Assembly: GCA_009103225.1 (NCBI GenBank)
Contig: RHPI01000671.1
Coordinates: 470,825 to 508,359 of the forward strand
Reading direction: 5' to 3'
Source: Chlorokybus atmophyticus
Taxonomy: Eukaryota; Streptophyta; Chlorokybophyceae; Chlorokybales; Chlorokybaceae
Length of the DNA stretch: 37,535 nucleotides
In this document: in pieces, positions 16,200 to 26,270 of the stretch
Layout of the letters: each line of letters starts with the position of its first letter
How positions within the stretch are numbered: the first letter of the stretch is position 1
The notes under the pieces: generated by a model
What the model was told of the DNA's origin: nothing
Seen by the model: only the letters and a program-made list of their open reading frames with translations
Databases searched by the model: none
Translations under genes and position numbers: made by a program

Positions 16200-17030
16200 A
16201 ACCTAGGTAAGACACCAGAGTTGGGAGCGCACGGCGCGGTTGACCAGGCTAGTTGCACTGGTAGAAATGCTGATAATCGTGTCGCGTGACCAGTCGTGCT
16301 GTGCGCTCAGGGTCTAGGATAGCGTCGATGGTGAGATCGCGTGGATGATTGCTATGCAAATGCTCAATGTGGTGAAGAGATCCTCCACTGTGGCCAGGTT
16401 GGTCCATTTGGCGCGGACACAATGAGCACGGGATCCATAACGCGCTGCGTTGATTTTGAGAGGATGCCCAAGCAAGGAACACACCTGTCAAATACTGTTG
16501 GCCACGTAAAGACGCTTATCATCCTCGGAGTGCACGTTCTCGATGATGTACCCCAAAGGCCTAGAAATCTGCTTGCTCTGCAGGAGTTTGATGACGCGCT
16601 TCAGCTCCCAGATCAGTTGCGAGCGAGGATCAGAGAGTCCTTAGCCTTTGCCTGCGCTGGAGTGTCCTTCACACTCCCATTCTGCTATCAGCAGGCCGAT
16701 GTTGCCCACGGCCCGGAGGTGATCCGCGTGAATAAACGGATATTATGTGGTAACGCCTTCAGACTGCCTTACAGTGCTAATACTTGCAACTGCTGCGGGG
16801 AGCGCGCGTGTAGGCGGCGCAAGTGGTGGTTGAGGGCAATCTGTACGTGTGAATCAAGGTCACAGTAGAGGTACTTGGTGACCGTCACGCCGGTGTTGAA
16901 GACAGCGGCAAGGCCACTACCTATACCTCCAAACAGCTCCAACACGGTGACGCCTTGTTGGCGGCGAAATACGTGGAACTCCACTACTCCAGTGGCCACC
17001 CAATATTGCTCCTAGACTACAGCTTGGTCC
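16200..17030 (-). pseudogene. C5 cytosine DNA methyltransferase of the outer element
   Basis: Pieces in changing frames recover the same domain as in the inner element: motif I VTVLELFGGIGSGLAAVF (about 16950-16897), the SAM strand TKYLYCDLDSHVQIAL, motif IV LLIAEWECEGHSSAGKG (about 16695-16645) followed by a TAA and GLSDPRSQLIWELKRVI, motif VI GYIIENVHSEDDKR (about 16551-16510), motif VIII YGSRAHCVRAKWTNL (about 16440-16396), and a target-recognition tail. The catalytic Cys is kept and is again preceded by Glu instead of Pro. It lies between protease and RT, as in the inner copy. At least one TAG, one TAA and several frameshifts inactivate it. Confidence 0.8.
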
Positions 17031-17261
17031 TTGTAAAGAGGGGACCGTGCGGTGAATTGTGGTCTGGTCAGTAGCAGATGTGCGACCACTTGTGCGCGCC
17101 AACGGCGTTCAGATGGTTTTTGTTGGGCCACTTCTTCAGTGGCATCCTCCTGGGGCTCATCATATGGAATATGAGAGTCCTCGTCATGGTTGTGGGGTCT
17201 CTGCCGCTGACTTGACAGTGGTTGTAGAAACTGACTAGTAGGTGACTGTCGCAGCTGACCT

Positions 17262-17800
17262 TTAGTGAGAGCGAGTGCGAGCCACTAGCTCAAGAGGCAG
17301 GTATCCATGAACCTCTCCATCCTCCTCATCCCAATGAGGACGAAACCGTGCCTTCTCTGTCCAGCAGTTCAGCCCCATGCCGACAGGAAAGTTGAAGTCT
17401 TGTCGCAGCAGCAGGTCGCAGGATCCCGCGTCGGTGACCACACACTTCTGTATGATCTCGGTGCTGTGGGAATGGTCCCACCTTGTCAAGTAAATGCAGA
17501 GGGCCTGCTTGGCGATGCCAATCACCTTGTCGCGGTTGCCGGTTGCGGTGTCGAGCACGTATGGGCAGGGCATTAGCTCGGCGCTGGTGATGCCGAGGTC
17601 GCGTGCGAGGTAATGTCTGACAATGACAGACTGGGCTCCAGAGTTCAGCATCACGAGCTTGGGTGGTCGACCATTGATGGTAACATGCTTGCCTGCGTTG
17701 GCGGTGATGGCTGCGTTGGCGTTAATGCGCAGATGCTTGAATCGTCGGTAGCGTCTGCGTGGGGTGACTGCTGCTGCAGTCTCCTCCGGTAGTGTCGAGC
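17262..17800 (-). pseudogene. pol: outer element: protease with catalytic Asp replaced by Asn
   Basis: The retropepsin aligns with the inner copy: HVTINGRPPKLVMLNSGAQ then SVIVRHYLARDLGI, and CVVTDAGSCDLLLRQDFNF then PVGMGLN. The active-site triad, D-T-G in the family and in the inner copy, reads N-S-G (AAC at 17645-17643), which should abolish catalysis. The frame upstream to 17963 is an Arg/Pro/Gln-rich linker. The frame stops at 17262. Confidence 0.85.
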
Positions 17801-20054
17801 GCAGTGCGGCAAGCGACCCTCGACCGGCTGGGTCTTGAGAACCTCCTTGTCCGCGGCCTGGCCCAAACCGTCTTGGTCTTGGCTGTTGGTGTACTCGCTG
17901 CGGCCTAGGTGCTGGCGGTGCTGCATGTGGTTGCCCGAGTTGTGGCGCAGGGGGATTGCGCATTTGTGTGGCCGGGCAATACCTGGCGGCGTGGCCAGTA
18001 GTTGTGGGGGAAACCCTGGAGGACGGGGTATCTGTAGGCCCGCCTCCCGTGCGGCCTGTTCTTCCACATAAGTCCAGCGTACAGCATGCGCCGCCTCCCG
18101 GACCGGTGTACCTTTTGATGTGGCTGTTGGATTGTTGACCACAATACCCCAGCGATGGTTCTGAGGCATGGGCTGAAGATACACCGCGCGCAAGAGTCGC
18201 GCTCTTATGTCATGGGTGATGGCGGGAACCCTTGGGATCCCTGCCATGTAGGCATCCCATCTGCCATTGACCACCCCCAGTTCTAGCACCGTCGTTGCTC
18301 GTGCACGCACAGTAAGGTAGATCTCTGGCTATTGAACATGCTACTCATAAGCAGCTGCGATGCGTCTGTGTTGTCGCGCCGCTTCCACTCCTGGCAACCT
18401 CAGTATGGCCTCTTAAGCTCCTTCCAAGGTGTTGGTGGCTGCCGAGGCCACCTCGTCATAGGCTTGCCGTAGCGAGCGAAGCAAAGCGTCCAGCCATAAC
18501 AATCGAGTGCCAAATGCGAACAAAGGGACTACGGGGTGATTGGTGACTAGCCAAGTCACTAGTCTCGCTCGCGCTGCATTGCCACCTTCTCGCATCCCCA
18601 TCATCTGACTCAGGCCGATGCCTTCTTGTCGATGTAGCATGGTTGCTTGTCGCAACAGGGCAGTGCGAACTTGCTGTTCATCAACTAGGCCTGCTTCATC
18701 CCGTTGTGTACACCCTTGTGGTGTAAGGTAGCCTCTCCCTAAATCTCGTGGACCGTCAGGCAGATCTTCCACCAAGGTGGGTAGCAACGGGGCGATCACC
18801 CCCTTGGTTTGTTGGGCTTGCGTCCTCACCTGGTCAATGTCGGTCTCGACGGCGAGAGGTGTCGTGCTGGACGATGGGCCAGCGATTATTGGTTGGGCAA
18901 CGGAAGCGCGAGCAGTGGCAAGGGCTTGCGCTCGTGCATTGATAGCTGCAGTTTAATCCTATCTTGAGGTGAACACTTGTTCCACAGCGGCGTAGCGCTC
19001 GTGAAGCCGAGGAGTAGTGAGGGTCCTCAGTACTTCGTCGGTACTCAAAGGCATGTCAGCTGCATCGCTGATGTGCTGCTGTACATTGAGTTGCTGGTCT
19101 CGATACGTGTCCAGCGGACTTGGCTCGAAAGGCTCGTGACGGGCTTGTGTGGGCTGCCGTGGCGCGGTTTGCATGTTGTCATGCAGAGTCCAGCTGCATG
19201 GCCAACTCTAGCACAACAGGTGTTCTTACCACAAAGATGCGGTTTTGCATGGGAGGTGCCGTGCCGGTGAGGATTCTCCAATTGCCGCCGAGTCTGCTCT
19301 GGCAGGGTGTAACATTTAGGCCGGGGGAAAACGCAATCATTGCGTTTAGTACGCGTGGTGCGCTCTCCTCCTCTTCCAAAAGCAATGGTAGTGGGCTGCT
19401 CCACGCATGATGGTTTCCCATGCGCGCTCAGCTTGCTGACCTCGCGGGACAGCCTGAGTGGCGTCGAGGGCGGGCAACGTAGCTGCGCGCGTCGCTGCAG
19501 TGGCAGCGGACTCGACGATGGCACTGGCAGTGGTTGCGATAGTGCCGGTCAGTGGCGCGAGAGTGGTCTCAATGTTCGCTGACATAGGTGCTTCTGCAGC
19601 TGAGCTGGAGCGGGACATGTGCGATGCACTGCTGCAGAGTCGAAAACAGCATTAGCTGTCGCCATCGTGCTCACTAGTGTTGGCGTCAAGGTGCCCACTG
19701 GTGTACCAACTTCTGGTGCACCTGAAGTAGTCGCTGTTGACGCTGACGAAGTGGAAGTCGTAGCCAGTGTGGCTGTTGCTGCTAATGCAACAGCCACACC
19801 ACTAGTGGCTTCGGTAGAGGTAGCTGCTGACCATGTTGCAGCTTCCCCTCGTGCTCGTCGGGATGGTTGAATCCGTGACGGAGTGTTGATGTCTCTCATG
19901 CGCTTCGGAGCCATTAGGGGCCATCGGGCGAGTAGCAGGCGCGGTAGTTCTGCTCCTTGTCTTCCTCCAAGCGCGCCATGAGGGCAGCAATATGGTCATC
20001 AGCTGGCGGGTTGGCTGAAGCCTTGACAGCAACAGCAGCAGCGCGTGGACCCCC
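17801..20054 (-). pseudogene. outer element: long linker between Gag and protease
   Basis: No known domain was recognised. The minus strand contains several overlapping broken frames rich in Ala, Thr, Gln and Arg, including a Thr/Ala/Ser-rich stretch at 19550-19900. The inner element also has a low-complexity linker before its protease, but of about 300 residues; here it is about twice as long. An inserted sequence within it cannot be excluded. Confidence 0.45.
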
Positions 20055-20302
20055 CCTCCTCCTTCAAGTCCCTTGCGCTGAGGAGTACGATTCTTCCCCC
20101 TGTAGCCTTGCTCTTCTTTGCAAGCATTGGCGTAGTAGTTGTTGTTATTGTTATGGCCTCCGGTGTGGTTGCTATTGTAGCCACCAAAATTGCCGTTGTG
20201 GCCTCTAGTGTTGTTGCTGTTGTAGCCACCAGAGTTGTTGCCGTTGTGGCCTCCAGTGTTATTGCTGTTGTAGCCACCAGAGTTGTTGCTGTAGTTGGCA
20301 GA
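20055..20302 (-). repeat. Asn-Gly-rich repeat tail of the outer Gag
   Basis: Directly after the Gag stop (TGA, 20303-20305) the same frame continues as units of the form NNSGGYNSNN / TGGHNGNN, a period of about 48 nt repeated about three times (about 20150-20300). A basic stretch follows. The inner Gag reads PELRPQQ where this copy has PEL-stop-SANY, so the tail was probably once part of Gag. Confidence 0.6.
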
Positions 20303-21535
20303 TCATAACTCAGGGAACTTGAGCCAGCAGACTGACTCCAAGTGACCCGCCTTGTGACAGTAGTTGCAGACTAGAGTTGAGTACTCTTCGGTGCACTCCT
20401 TTTGGTAGTGCCCATGCCGTCCACAGCGATAACACAGCACAGGGGCAGACAAAGCAACATGAGCTGACCGCTTCCCTTTGTCGCGTGCTGGTGTCGCGTC
20501 CCGACCACGTTCGCGGCGAGGAGGCGCGGTAGTGGTGCTAGCTACAGACCGTGAGGCGCTGCGGTTGATGTCCAGCACTGCCTTCTTATACATCAAGCGC
20601 TTGTGGATGGCTTGTGCAGTCTCGAAGGCTTCCTTGAGCGTGTAGCCAAGGGGCCTGCTGTAGTTCAGGGTCAAGCGCGTCGACTCGCTCAGGGTGGCAT
20701 CCAACTCGTTGACATGCACCACTGCAGCAGCCTCATCACTAACGATCTTGTAGTCAGTGTCCTTCAACAATCCTTCCAAACAGGAGTACATGCGTCGAGG
20801 GTCCTCGTTGGGCTTGCGCCGAAACTGTCTCAGCTCCTCCACTTTGCTGGTAGTCTGAGGTGGTAAGGTGCGACGAAGTGCAGCGTATAGGTCCTTGAGT
20901 GGAGAGTAAGAGATGGCAGCACCTACGGTTATGGTGCGCGCAGTGCAACCGATCCGAGGGTGAAAGCATTGCCTCGCGCACGAGAGCCAAGTTTTGCCAT
21001 AGGTAGAGGCGTGCCCACCTCAACGGCTGCAGCTCGTTGTTCTTCAAGGATAGCAGCCGCACGGTCCAGGATCCGGGCCCGTCGTGCGACTGTCTTGGTC
21101 TCAATCTCTGCAGGGGTCAGGTTGATGATCACCAAGTCAGGCTCCACCTCCTCTGCTCTCTCGACGGCTGCCGCTATGGACAAGCCGGTAATTGCAATTG
21201 GAGTAGCAGGTGGAGCGACGGCTACTAGACTGTGCAGTGATGCAGATGCTATGGTGCTGGCGAGCTCGCCATAGCTATCAACTCAATGCAGTTCAGCAAC
21301 AGACTTTCAGACATCGTGTGCTTCATGGTCCACATGCTGAGCAGCAATGTGGAAAGAAACTTCATCTGACCAGTCTTTAATCTTTAGAGCTTGCTATCGC
21401 ATCTTGGAATGGAACTTCATTACGAAATCGTATAGCGAGTTGGTGCCAACGCGTCCGAAGAAACGCAGGGATGTGGTTGGGCTGGAAGACTCCATCTCGT
21501 GGTCGTCGCTGTCGGACGATAGTGTAAAAGCTTGA
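20303..21535 (-). pseudogene. gag: outer element: Gag with two zinc knuckles
   Basis: Starting near 21535 the minus frame reads a Ser-rich lead, FFGRVGTNSLYDFVMKF and IKDWSDEVSFHIAAQH, with several stops. After a degraded stretch come SPLKDLYAALRRTLPPQTTS, VEELRQFRRKPNEDPRRMYS and LKDTDYKIVSDEAAAVVH, then the knuckles CYRCGRHGHYQKEC and CNYCHKAGHLESVC. The inner Gag has FKALLRKTYPQSTPAKVREL and LLTDTDYKVMTDQTAAVVY at the same places, so the two are homologous. At least three stops in the N-terminal half make it a pseudogene. Confidence 0.8.
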
Positions 21536-21574
21536 TGACGAGGAGTAGGCCGGAACGGAGTGAAGCCGGAGAGC

Positions 21575-21650
21575 TTGTGCTGCTGCGATAAGCGAGCCTT
21601 TGCGCCTCTGCTGCTGCGATAAGCGAGCCTCTGCTGCTGCGATCGTTGCT
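21575..21650. repeat. CTG-rich tandem repeat in the outer leader
   Basis: The unit TGCTGCTGCGATAAGCGAGCC occurs twice, with a third partial copy (TGCTGCTGCGATCG), each separated by CTC or a slightly longer spacer. It lies just upstream of the outer Gag start, in the untranslated leader or the first Gag codons. Confidence 0.6.
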
Positions 21651-21932
21651 CCTGTCGCTGGTCCGCTCGTAGGTGAGATTGGAGGTTGGGCTCTAACTGT
21701 TAAGGTCACCCTCGTCTATTGGAGAGAACGGGGTGGTCCTGCTCATACAACTAGTCCACAGGTGAAAGTGTATGCTCTACTGTCTGTCTTGATGATGCTA
21801 CCACTCACCACACTAGTGCTTGTGTGCGCACTATGTGATAACAGTGAAAACGAATGCACAGAGATGTATCCCTAGATGTATACAGATCGCACTATTTGAT
21901 GCAGAATGCGCCGCACTCACTTGAGCAAAGAG

Positions 21933-22010
21933 GGTGACACTGTAAGTAAACAAGCCACTACGGTGACACTGTGAGTAAATAAGCCACTACGGTGCCACTA
22001 TAGGTAGTGC
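21933..22010 (-). repeat. 29-bp tandem repeat carrying putative self-priming sites of the outer element
   Basis: Two full 29-bp copies (21933-21961 and 21962-21990) differ at two positions and a third partial copy follows. Each full copy contains, on the minus strand, ACTYACAGTGTCACC. The central copy is complementary at 14 of 15 positions to the predicted 5' end of the outer transcript (minus strand from 22283). This is the arrangement seen in the inner element, but with the site duplicated. Confidence 0.6.
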
Positions 22011-22282
22011 TGTAAACACAGTTCTGTGCATGAGTGGATGATGTGTTACACTGTTAAGTGAGGTGAACGAACAAGCAACTCAGAGATGCTATGTCCTAAT
22101 TGATGCAGCAAACACACCACCGCCAAGCTCACAGCAACGACAAGCACAGCACGCGAGAGCATACACTGTGTCTTACGCAGTAAGGCAGTTCTTGGCAACC
22201 GGGACGGTGTGCTTCCAGTTCAAGTCGCTTCACAAGCTCGTAAGTCAGAGTCTCTACTCTTCGTACTCACTCATAGTGTCAC

Positions 22283-22315
22283 CAGCGAGTCTAGTGACAT
22301 GACTTCGTACTTATA
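22283..22315 (-). promoter_or_regulatory. putative promoter of the outer element: TATA box and transcript start
   Basis: The minus strand has TATAAG from 22315. The segment GGTGACACTATGAGT starts 32 nt downstream at 22283. The inner LTR has its self-complementary segment 33 nt after its TATA box. The U3 and left border of the outer LTR above 22320 were not resolved, and no second LTR was found to confirm it. Confidence 0.5.
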
Positions 22316-22689
22316 CATGTCAAATCACGACCGTGCAGTGCCACGCGGGCACTAGGCCAACGGTCACATCGAGGCCGTATGCCACTACGAATATCCCATA
22401 GGACTCGATATAACACATGAGCTATCAGCTATGATAACAGATTCCTGACTGATCAGCTACGCGCGGTTCCTACAGAAAGGTCTATAGAGTAGCCCTAGCT
22501 ACATGCTACATGAAGTACGAAGTAGCTGTAGGCTGAGGCGCGAGCGGTCTTCATGCTGGTAGCCCGGGCTTGTGGCTGAATGTAGGCATGCTCGAGGAGG
22601 ACTGGCATGCGAGGGTATTTGGCATGACATTACGGAGGTGCCTGCGCATCTACATGTAGAGGTGGCGGCAATGTTGCTCGAAGGAGCAA

Positions 22690-23560
22690 CGCTTGTATGG
22701 TAGAGGCATCTGTGTACGCGTGTTGCAAGTGGGTTGGCGACACTATTGTCTATAATGGAAGAGTTGGCAGCAGAGGTCAGGCATCAATTTGTTCCCGTGG
22801 AAAGCGTGAAGGCCGCACGCGATCAACTTGCGACGCTTGTGCAAACCAAGTCGGTGATGGCGTACACAGCTGCGTTTTAGCGTTTGGTGATGTCCATTCC
22901 CAACATGACCGAGGAGGAGCAGCTGGACAGGTACACTCTTAGTTTAAAGCCTCTTGGTTGTAAGGAAGTGGAGCTCCGTAACCCATAAACGCTAGCCTAA
23001 GCGATACGCATTGCGGAGCTCTTGGATGCGTTGTACTTCAAGACAGCGACATAAAACTTTGATTGGCGGCGTGACCGTCAATGCGGGCGAAGCAACCAGG
23101 GATGAGAAGGCTTTGCGCGTGCTTGAAGGGGCAGAGAGTCGGCTTTTACACCCACACATGAGCATGGGGCTAGCTCGGGACCTGCACCAATGGAAGTGGG
23201 TGCAATCGATGCGCGCAAGGGTATGAGAAGGTCTACTGAGCGGCGTCCAGCTGGTGCTGTGCATAAGTGCTACGTGTGTGACTCCACCGAACATCTAGCC
23301 TTCAGCTGTCCAAAGAGAGCGCGAGGAGATGCGCCTGGTTGAGACATGCGTTGCAACAGCGTGAACGCGATGGAGCAAAACGGCGTGCGGCAGGGAAACA
23401 ACTGCCCTCGGTAGGTGCAGAGGCTACTACTGAGGATGGGAAGAAGCCTCAAGCATGCCCGAATTGTCCAACACGTTGCTCAAGCGAGGAGACTCATGAC
23501 CACGGAGGCATGGTAACGGTGTATACTCCAATGGTGGTGAGTTATGCTAGTTGAAAAGCA
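22690..23560 (+). pseudogene. gag: chromovirus Gag with one zinc knuckle
   Basis: Broken frames give SVKAARDQLATLVQTKSVMA, RLVMSIPNMTEEEQLDRYTL, GCKEVELRNP and AIRIAELLDALYFKT, the typical helical core of plant and algal retrotransposon Gag. A single knuckle CYVCDSTEHLAFSC follows at about 23268-23309. Several stops interrupt the core. Downstream is a Lys/Arg/Gln-rich tail. Confidence 0.75.
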
Positions 23561-24180
23561 CGAAAATACTAAAGAGTCCGAGCACGCATTCGAGACGATG
23601 GAGGAAGATGGAGAGAGTGCAAGTTGATGATTGAAAGGGGAGCAAATAGCAATTCCATGGCGGAAGTTGTTGCACCTGTTGAAGGACTATCATGCACATG
23701 TAGCTGAGGCAAGCATGGACTCACAGAGACAGAGCTACCGCCACCAGAGCATACACAAGTCACATCGCATTCATCTATTACAAGTTGTCCGCTGGTTTCT
23801 ATACCAGCCAGTTACATACACGTCTACATTTGCAAGCACTGCGTAAGCTATACTCAGCCTTTTTACGCGCTCTAAGCTGCGCTGCCTTTCTTACAGCTAG
23901 AGCTTTCAACAAGCTCTCACACGCCCAATATGAGTAAGTATACGCGGAGATACGAAGCAATCGGTAAGGCTCTAGTCTGGAGTCCAGAGTCTGGTCCGAC
24001 GGTGCCGTCTTGCTAAGTCCGAACCTAGTGCTCGTCTTTACGAACTTCTACTCCTATGTGGAGGGTCGATGCTGATCGTATGTAGGAATACTCTCAACAG
24101 CACGGCGATTCGGACGGCTCTCACCGTTGCGTGGAGGAGAAGTCAGGCTTGCTGATAAAAGAGAACCTTACGGGGCTGAA
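23561..24180. other. stretch between chromovirus Gag and protease without recognisable coding sequence
   Basis: Only short scattered frames are present. An intact element would have the N-terminal half of the protease, with its D-S/T-G, in this area; it was not found. The sequence may be decayed or replaced by an unrelated insertion. Confidence 0.4.
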
Positions 24181-24702
24181 GGAGTGTCATTCATGAGCAA
24201 AGAGCTGCAAGTCCGCATTGGTCAAGTGAGTGAGCGTATGCGATTTTGCTGCATCACATTGAAGAACGGGTCTGATGGAGTTGTGGGTCTACTGTGGCTA
24301 TATAAACACAATCCAAGCATCAATTGGAGGCGACACGTGCTCACCGTTCGTGGAGAGATCATACATGGCTTACGCAATTGCCCCATTAAAGCTAAAGACC
24401 ACCCCAGCGACGACGGCGGTTGTGCAGCGGCGTCGGGACAACACAGGGCGATCACGGCAAAGAAAATTGCAAGCATTGCGGGAGTGGACTCCGGAAGAGG
24501 TAAACATCCCGGTGTGTCTGCAATTCCTCAGGTGTCATACGCAAAGTTAAAGACGTCGCTATCCCCACGAAAGGCGAAAGGTGTATGGTTGTGCGTGGTG
24601 CGTGAGAAAGCTATCAAGACAGCACATCAGACCGCAAGTAACGCGGAGGCTAAAACAGACCCCGAAGTGTGTGAACTCTTAAGGGATTCAAGGACATCGT
24701 GA
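24181..24702 (+). pseudogene. pol: chromovirus protease C-terminal end and linker
   Basis: The frame contains GSDGVVGLLWLYKHNPSINW, equivalent to the D-V-I-L-G-x-D-W-L...I-D-W box that closes gypsy proteases, followed by a basic linker to RT. The active-site loop is not visible. The linker frame ends at 24702, where the RT frame begins with an offset. Confidence 0.65.
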
Positions 24703-25241
24703 TGGACGGGCTACCACCCGGTCTACCACCTCTAAGAGATGTAGACCATGTAATAAAGCTCGTTGAGGGCGTACACAACCCACCGTACCGGCCCGTATAC
24801 AAGTTGTCACCTTTGGAGCTTGAAGAGGCGGAGCGACCAGTAGCGGACTTGCTCAAGCGCGGCTACATTTGCCTAGTAAGTCTCCATATGGTGCGCCCAT
24901 CTTGTTCGTGAGGAAGAAGAACGGTGGATTGCGTATATATGTGGACTACCGCGCTCTCAACGACATTACGAAAAAGCATTGCTTTCCACTACCGCGAATT
25001 GACGAGTTGCTGGAGCAGCTACAAGGTGCACAATACTTTACGACACTTGATCGGGGGGGGGGGGGGGGGGGGNNNNNNNNNNNNNNNNNNNNNNNNNNNN
25101 NNNNNNNNNNNNNNNNNNNNNNNNNNNNNNNNNNNNNNNNNNNNNNNNNNNNNNNNNNNNNNNNNNNNNNNNNNNNNNNNNNNNNNNNNNNNNNNNNNNN
25201 NNNNNNNNNNNNNNNNNNNNNNNNNNNNNNNNNNNNNNNNN

Positions 25242-25274
<33 letters not shown>

Positions 25275-25760
25275 GTATCACCAAATTCGCATTGCACATG
25301 GAGAAGCCTGCGTTTAATACACGTTACGGTCACTACGAGTGGGTGGTGATGTTTTTTGGCCTTAAAAACGCACCGGCGACTTTTTAAAGCCTAATGAACG
25401 GAGTCTTTGATGACTTGACTGGCAAGGGAGTGCTCGTCTACCATAAAGACATTTTGATGTATTCGAAGACAAAACAGGAGCACATACGACTTGTACGGTG
25501 CGTGTTGCAGCGGTTAGAGGAGCATAAGTTGTATGCTCAGCTACAGAAGTGCAAGTTCTTGCTTGAAGAGGTGGAGTACCTTGGCCATATTGTGTCGCGT
25601 GAGGGAATCAAGCCCGACCCAAGCAACATTCAAGCGGTGCGTGATTGGCCAGCCGCGACCAATGTAAAGGACGTGATGTCATTTTGCCGGCTTTCATCGC
25701 AAGTTCATTAGGGGATTTTCGCATATTGCGGCACCTTCAACCACCCTACTCAAGAAAGGG
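24690..25760 (+). pseudogene. pol: chromovirus reverse transcriptase, with assembly gap and altered active site
   Basis: The frame reads [75 protein letters not shown] and TTLD, then the gap. After it come [27 protein letters not shown], a TAA, and VLVYHKDILMYSK. The catalytic Y-x-D-D box reads Y-H-K-D, so the first Asp is lost. After that come FLLEEVEYLGHIVSREGIKP and a broken thumb. Frame changes occur just after the gap and near 25710. Confidence 0.85.
25053..25271. other. assembly gap: N run flanked by poly-G
   Basis: Twenty G, 169 N and thirty G lie between the RT blocks TTLD and YHQIRIA. In gypsy RTs these blocks are separated by about four residues (L-x-S/Q-G), so the true missing sequence is probably near 10-12 nt. 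The G runs are most likely sequencing or assembly artefacts. Confidence 0.85.
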
Positions 25761-26270
25761 AAGCCTTGGAGCTGGTCTGCAAGCGAGGAGCGTGGATTGT
25801 AATTTTAAAGCAGGCATTAATTAAGGCACCAATCTTGGTTCACCCTGACATGCAAAAGCCCTTCGTTTTGGCTTGCGACGCGTCCGGCACAGCTATAGGA
25901 GCTGTTTTGCAGCAAGACCATGGCAATGGCCTTCAACCAGTGGCGTTCTTTAGCAAGAAAATGAGTGATGCGAAGTTAAACTACCCCGTGCACGAGAAGG
26001 AGCTCTTGGCGCAAGTAATGGCACTATGATAATGGCATTGTTTTCTAGAAGGCAAGAAGTTCGTGCTTGAGACGGATCATTCTCCACTGAGGAACTTACA
26101 AACACAGCCTCATTTAAGTCGGAGACAAGCACGATGGTTGGAGTTCTTTCAGCTTTTCGACTTTAACGTTAAGTACAAGCCCGGTACGTCCAATAGTGTG
26201 GCCGATGCATTAAGTCGAGTGAATGCGATGGAGGTCCTCGCGCAAGTGCAGCTTGAGTGGGTAGACTAGA
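25761..26270 (+). pseudogene. pol: chromovirus RNase H
   Basis: KAPILVHPDMQKPFVLACDA and SGTAIGAVLQQDHG carry the first catalytic Asp. LNYPVHEKELLAQVMAL holds the conserved Glu, and VLETDHSPLRNLQTQ the next Asp. The final helix is KYKPGTSNSVADALSR. A TGA/TAA pair near 26028 and a frame change split the domain. Confidence 0.85.

Larger units (their letters stand above)
3600..22540 (-). mobile_element. outer Ty3/gypsy element with DNA methyltransferase and PHD finger, split by a younger relative
   Basis: In minus-strand order the element has a Gag with two zinc knuckles (about 21535-20303), an Asn-Gly-rich tail, a long linker, a retroviral-type protease (17.8-17.26 kb), a C5 cytosine methyltransferase (17.0-16.2 kb), the pre-RT and RT start (15.96-15.66 kb), then 9 kb of inserted inner element, then RT continuation (6646-6213), RNase H, integrase and a PHD finger (to 3600). 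Gene order and protein motifs match the inner element domain for domain, but the copies are clearly diverged, so they are different families of one lineage. Many stops and frameshifts show that it is dead. The left border is uncertain (see 3262-3599). The right border lies somewhere past the TATA box at 22310-22315; the given end is approximate. Confidence 0.85.

Noticed and set aside
21740-21765. TGGACTAGTTGTATG as a tRNA primer-binding site for the outer element (minus strand).
   Set aside because: It is not next to a recognisable LTR end and matches no tRNA 3' end that I can name; the self-complementary site near 21962-21976 fits better.
22552-22575. TGGTAGCCCGGG as a primer-binding site of the chromovirus.
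   Set aside because: No LTR end could be shown before it, and no second LTR is available for comparison; the match to a tRNA end is not established.
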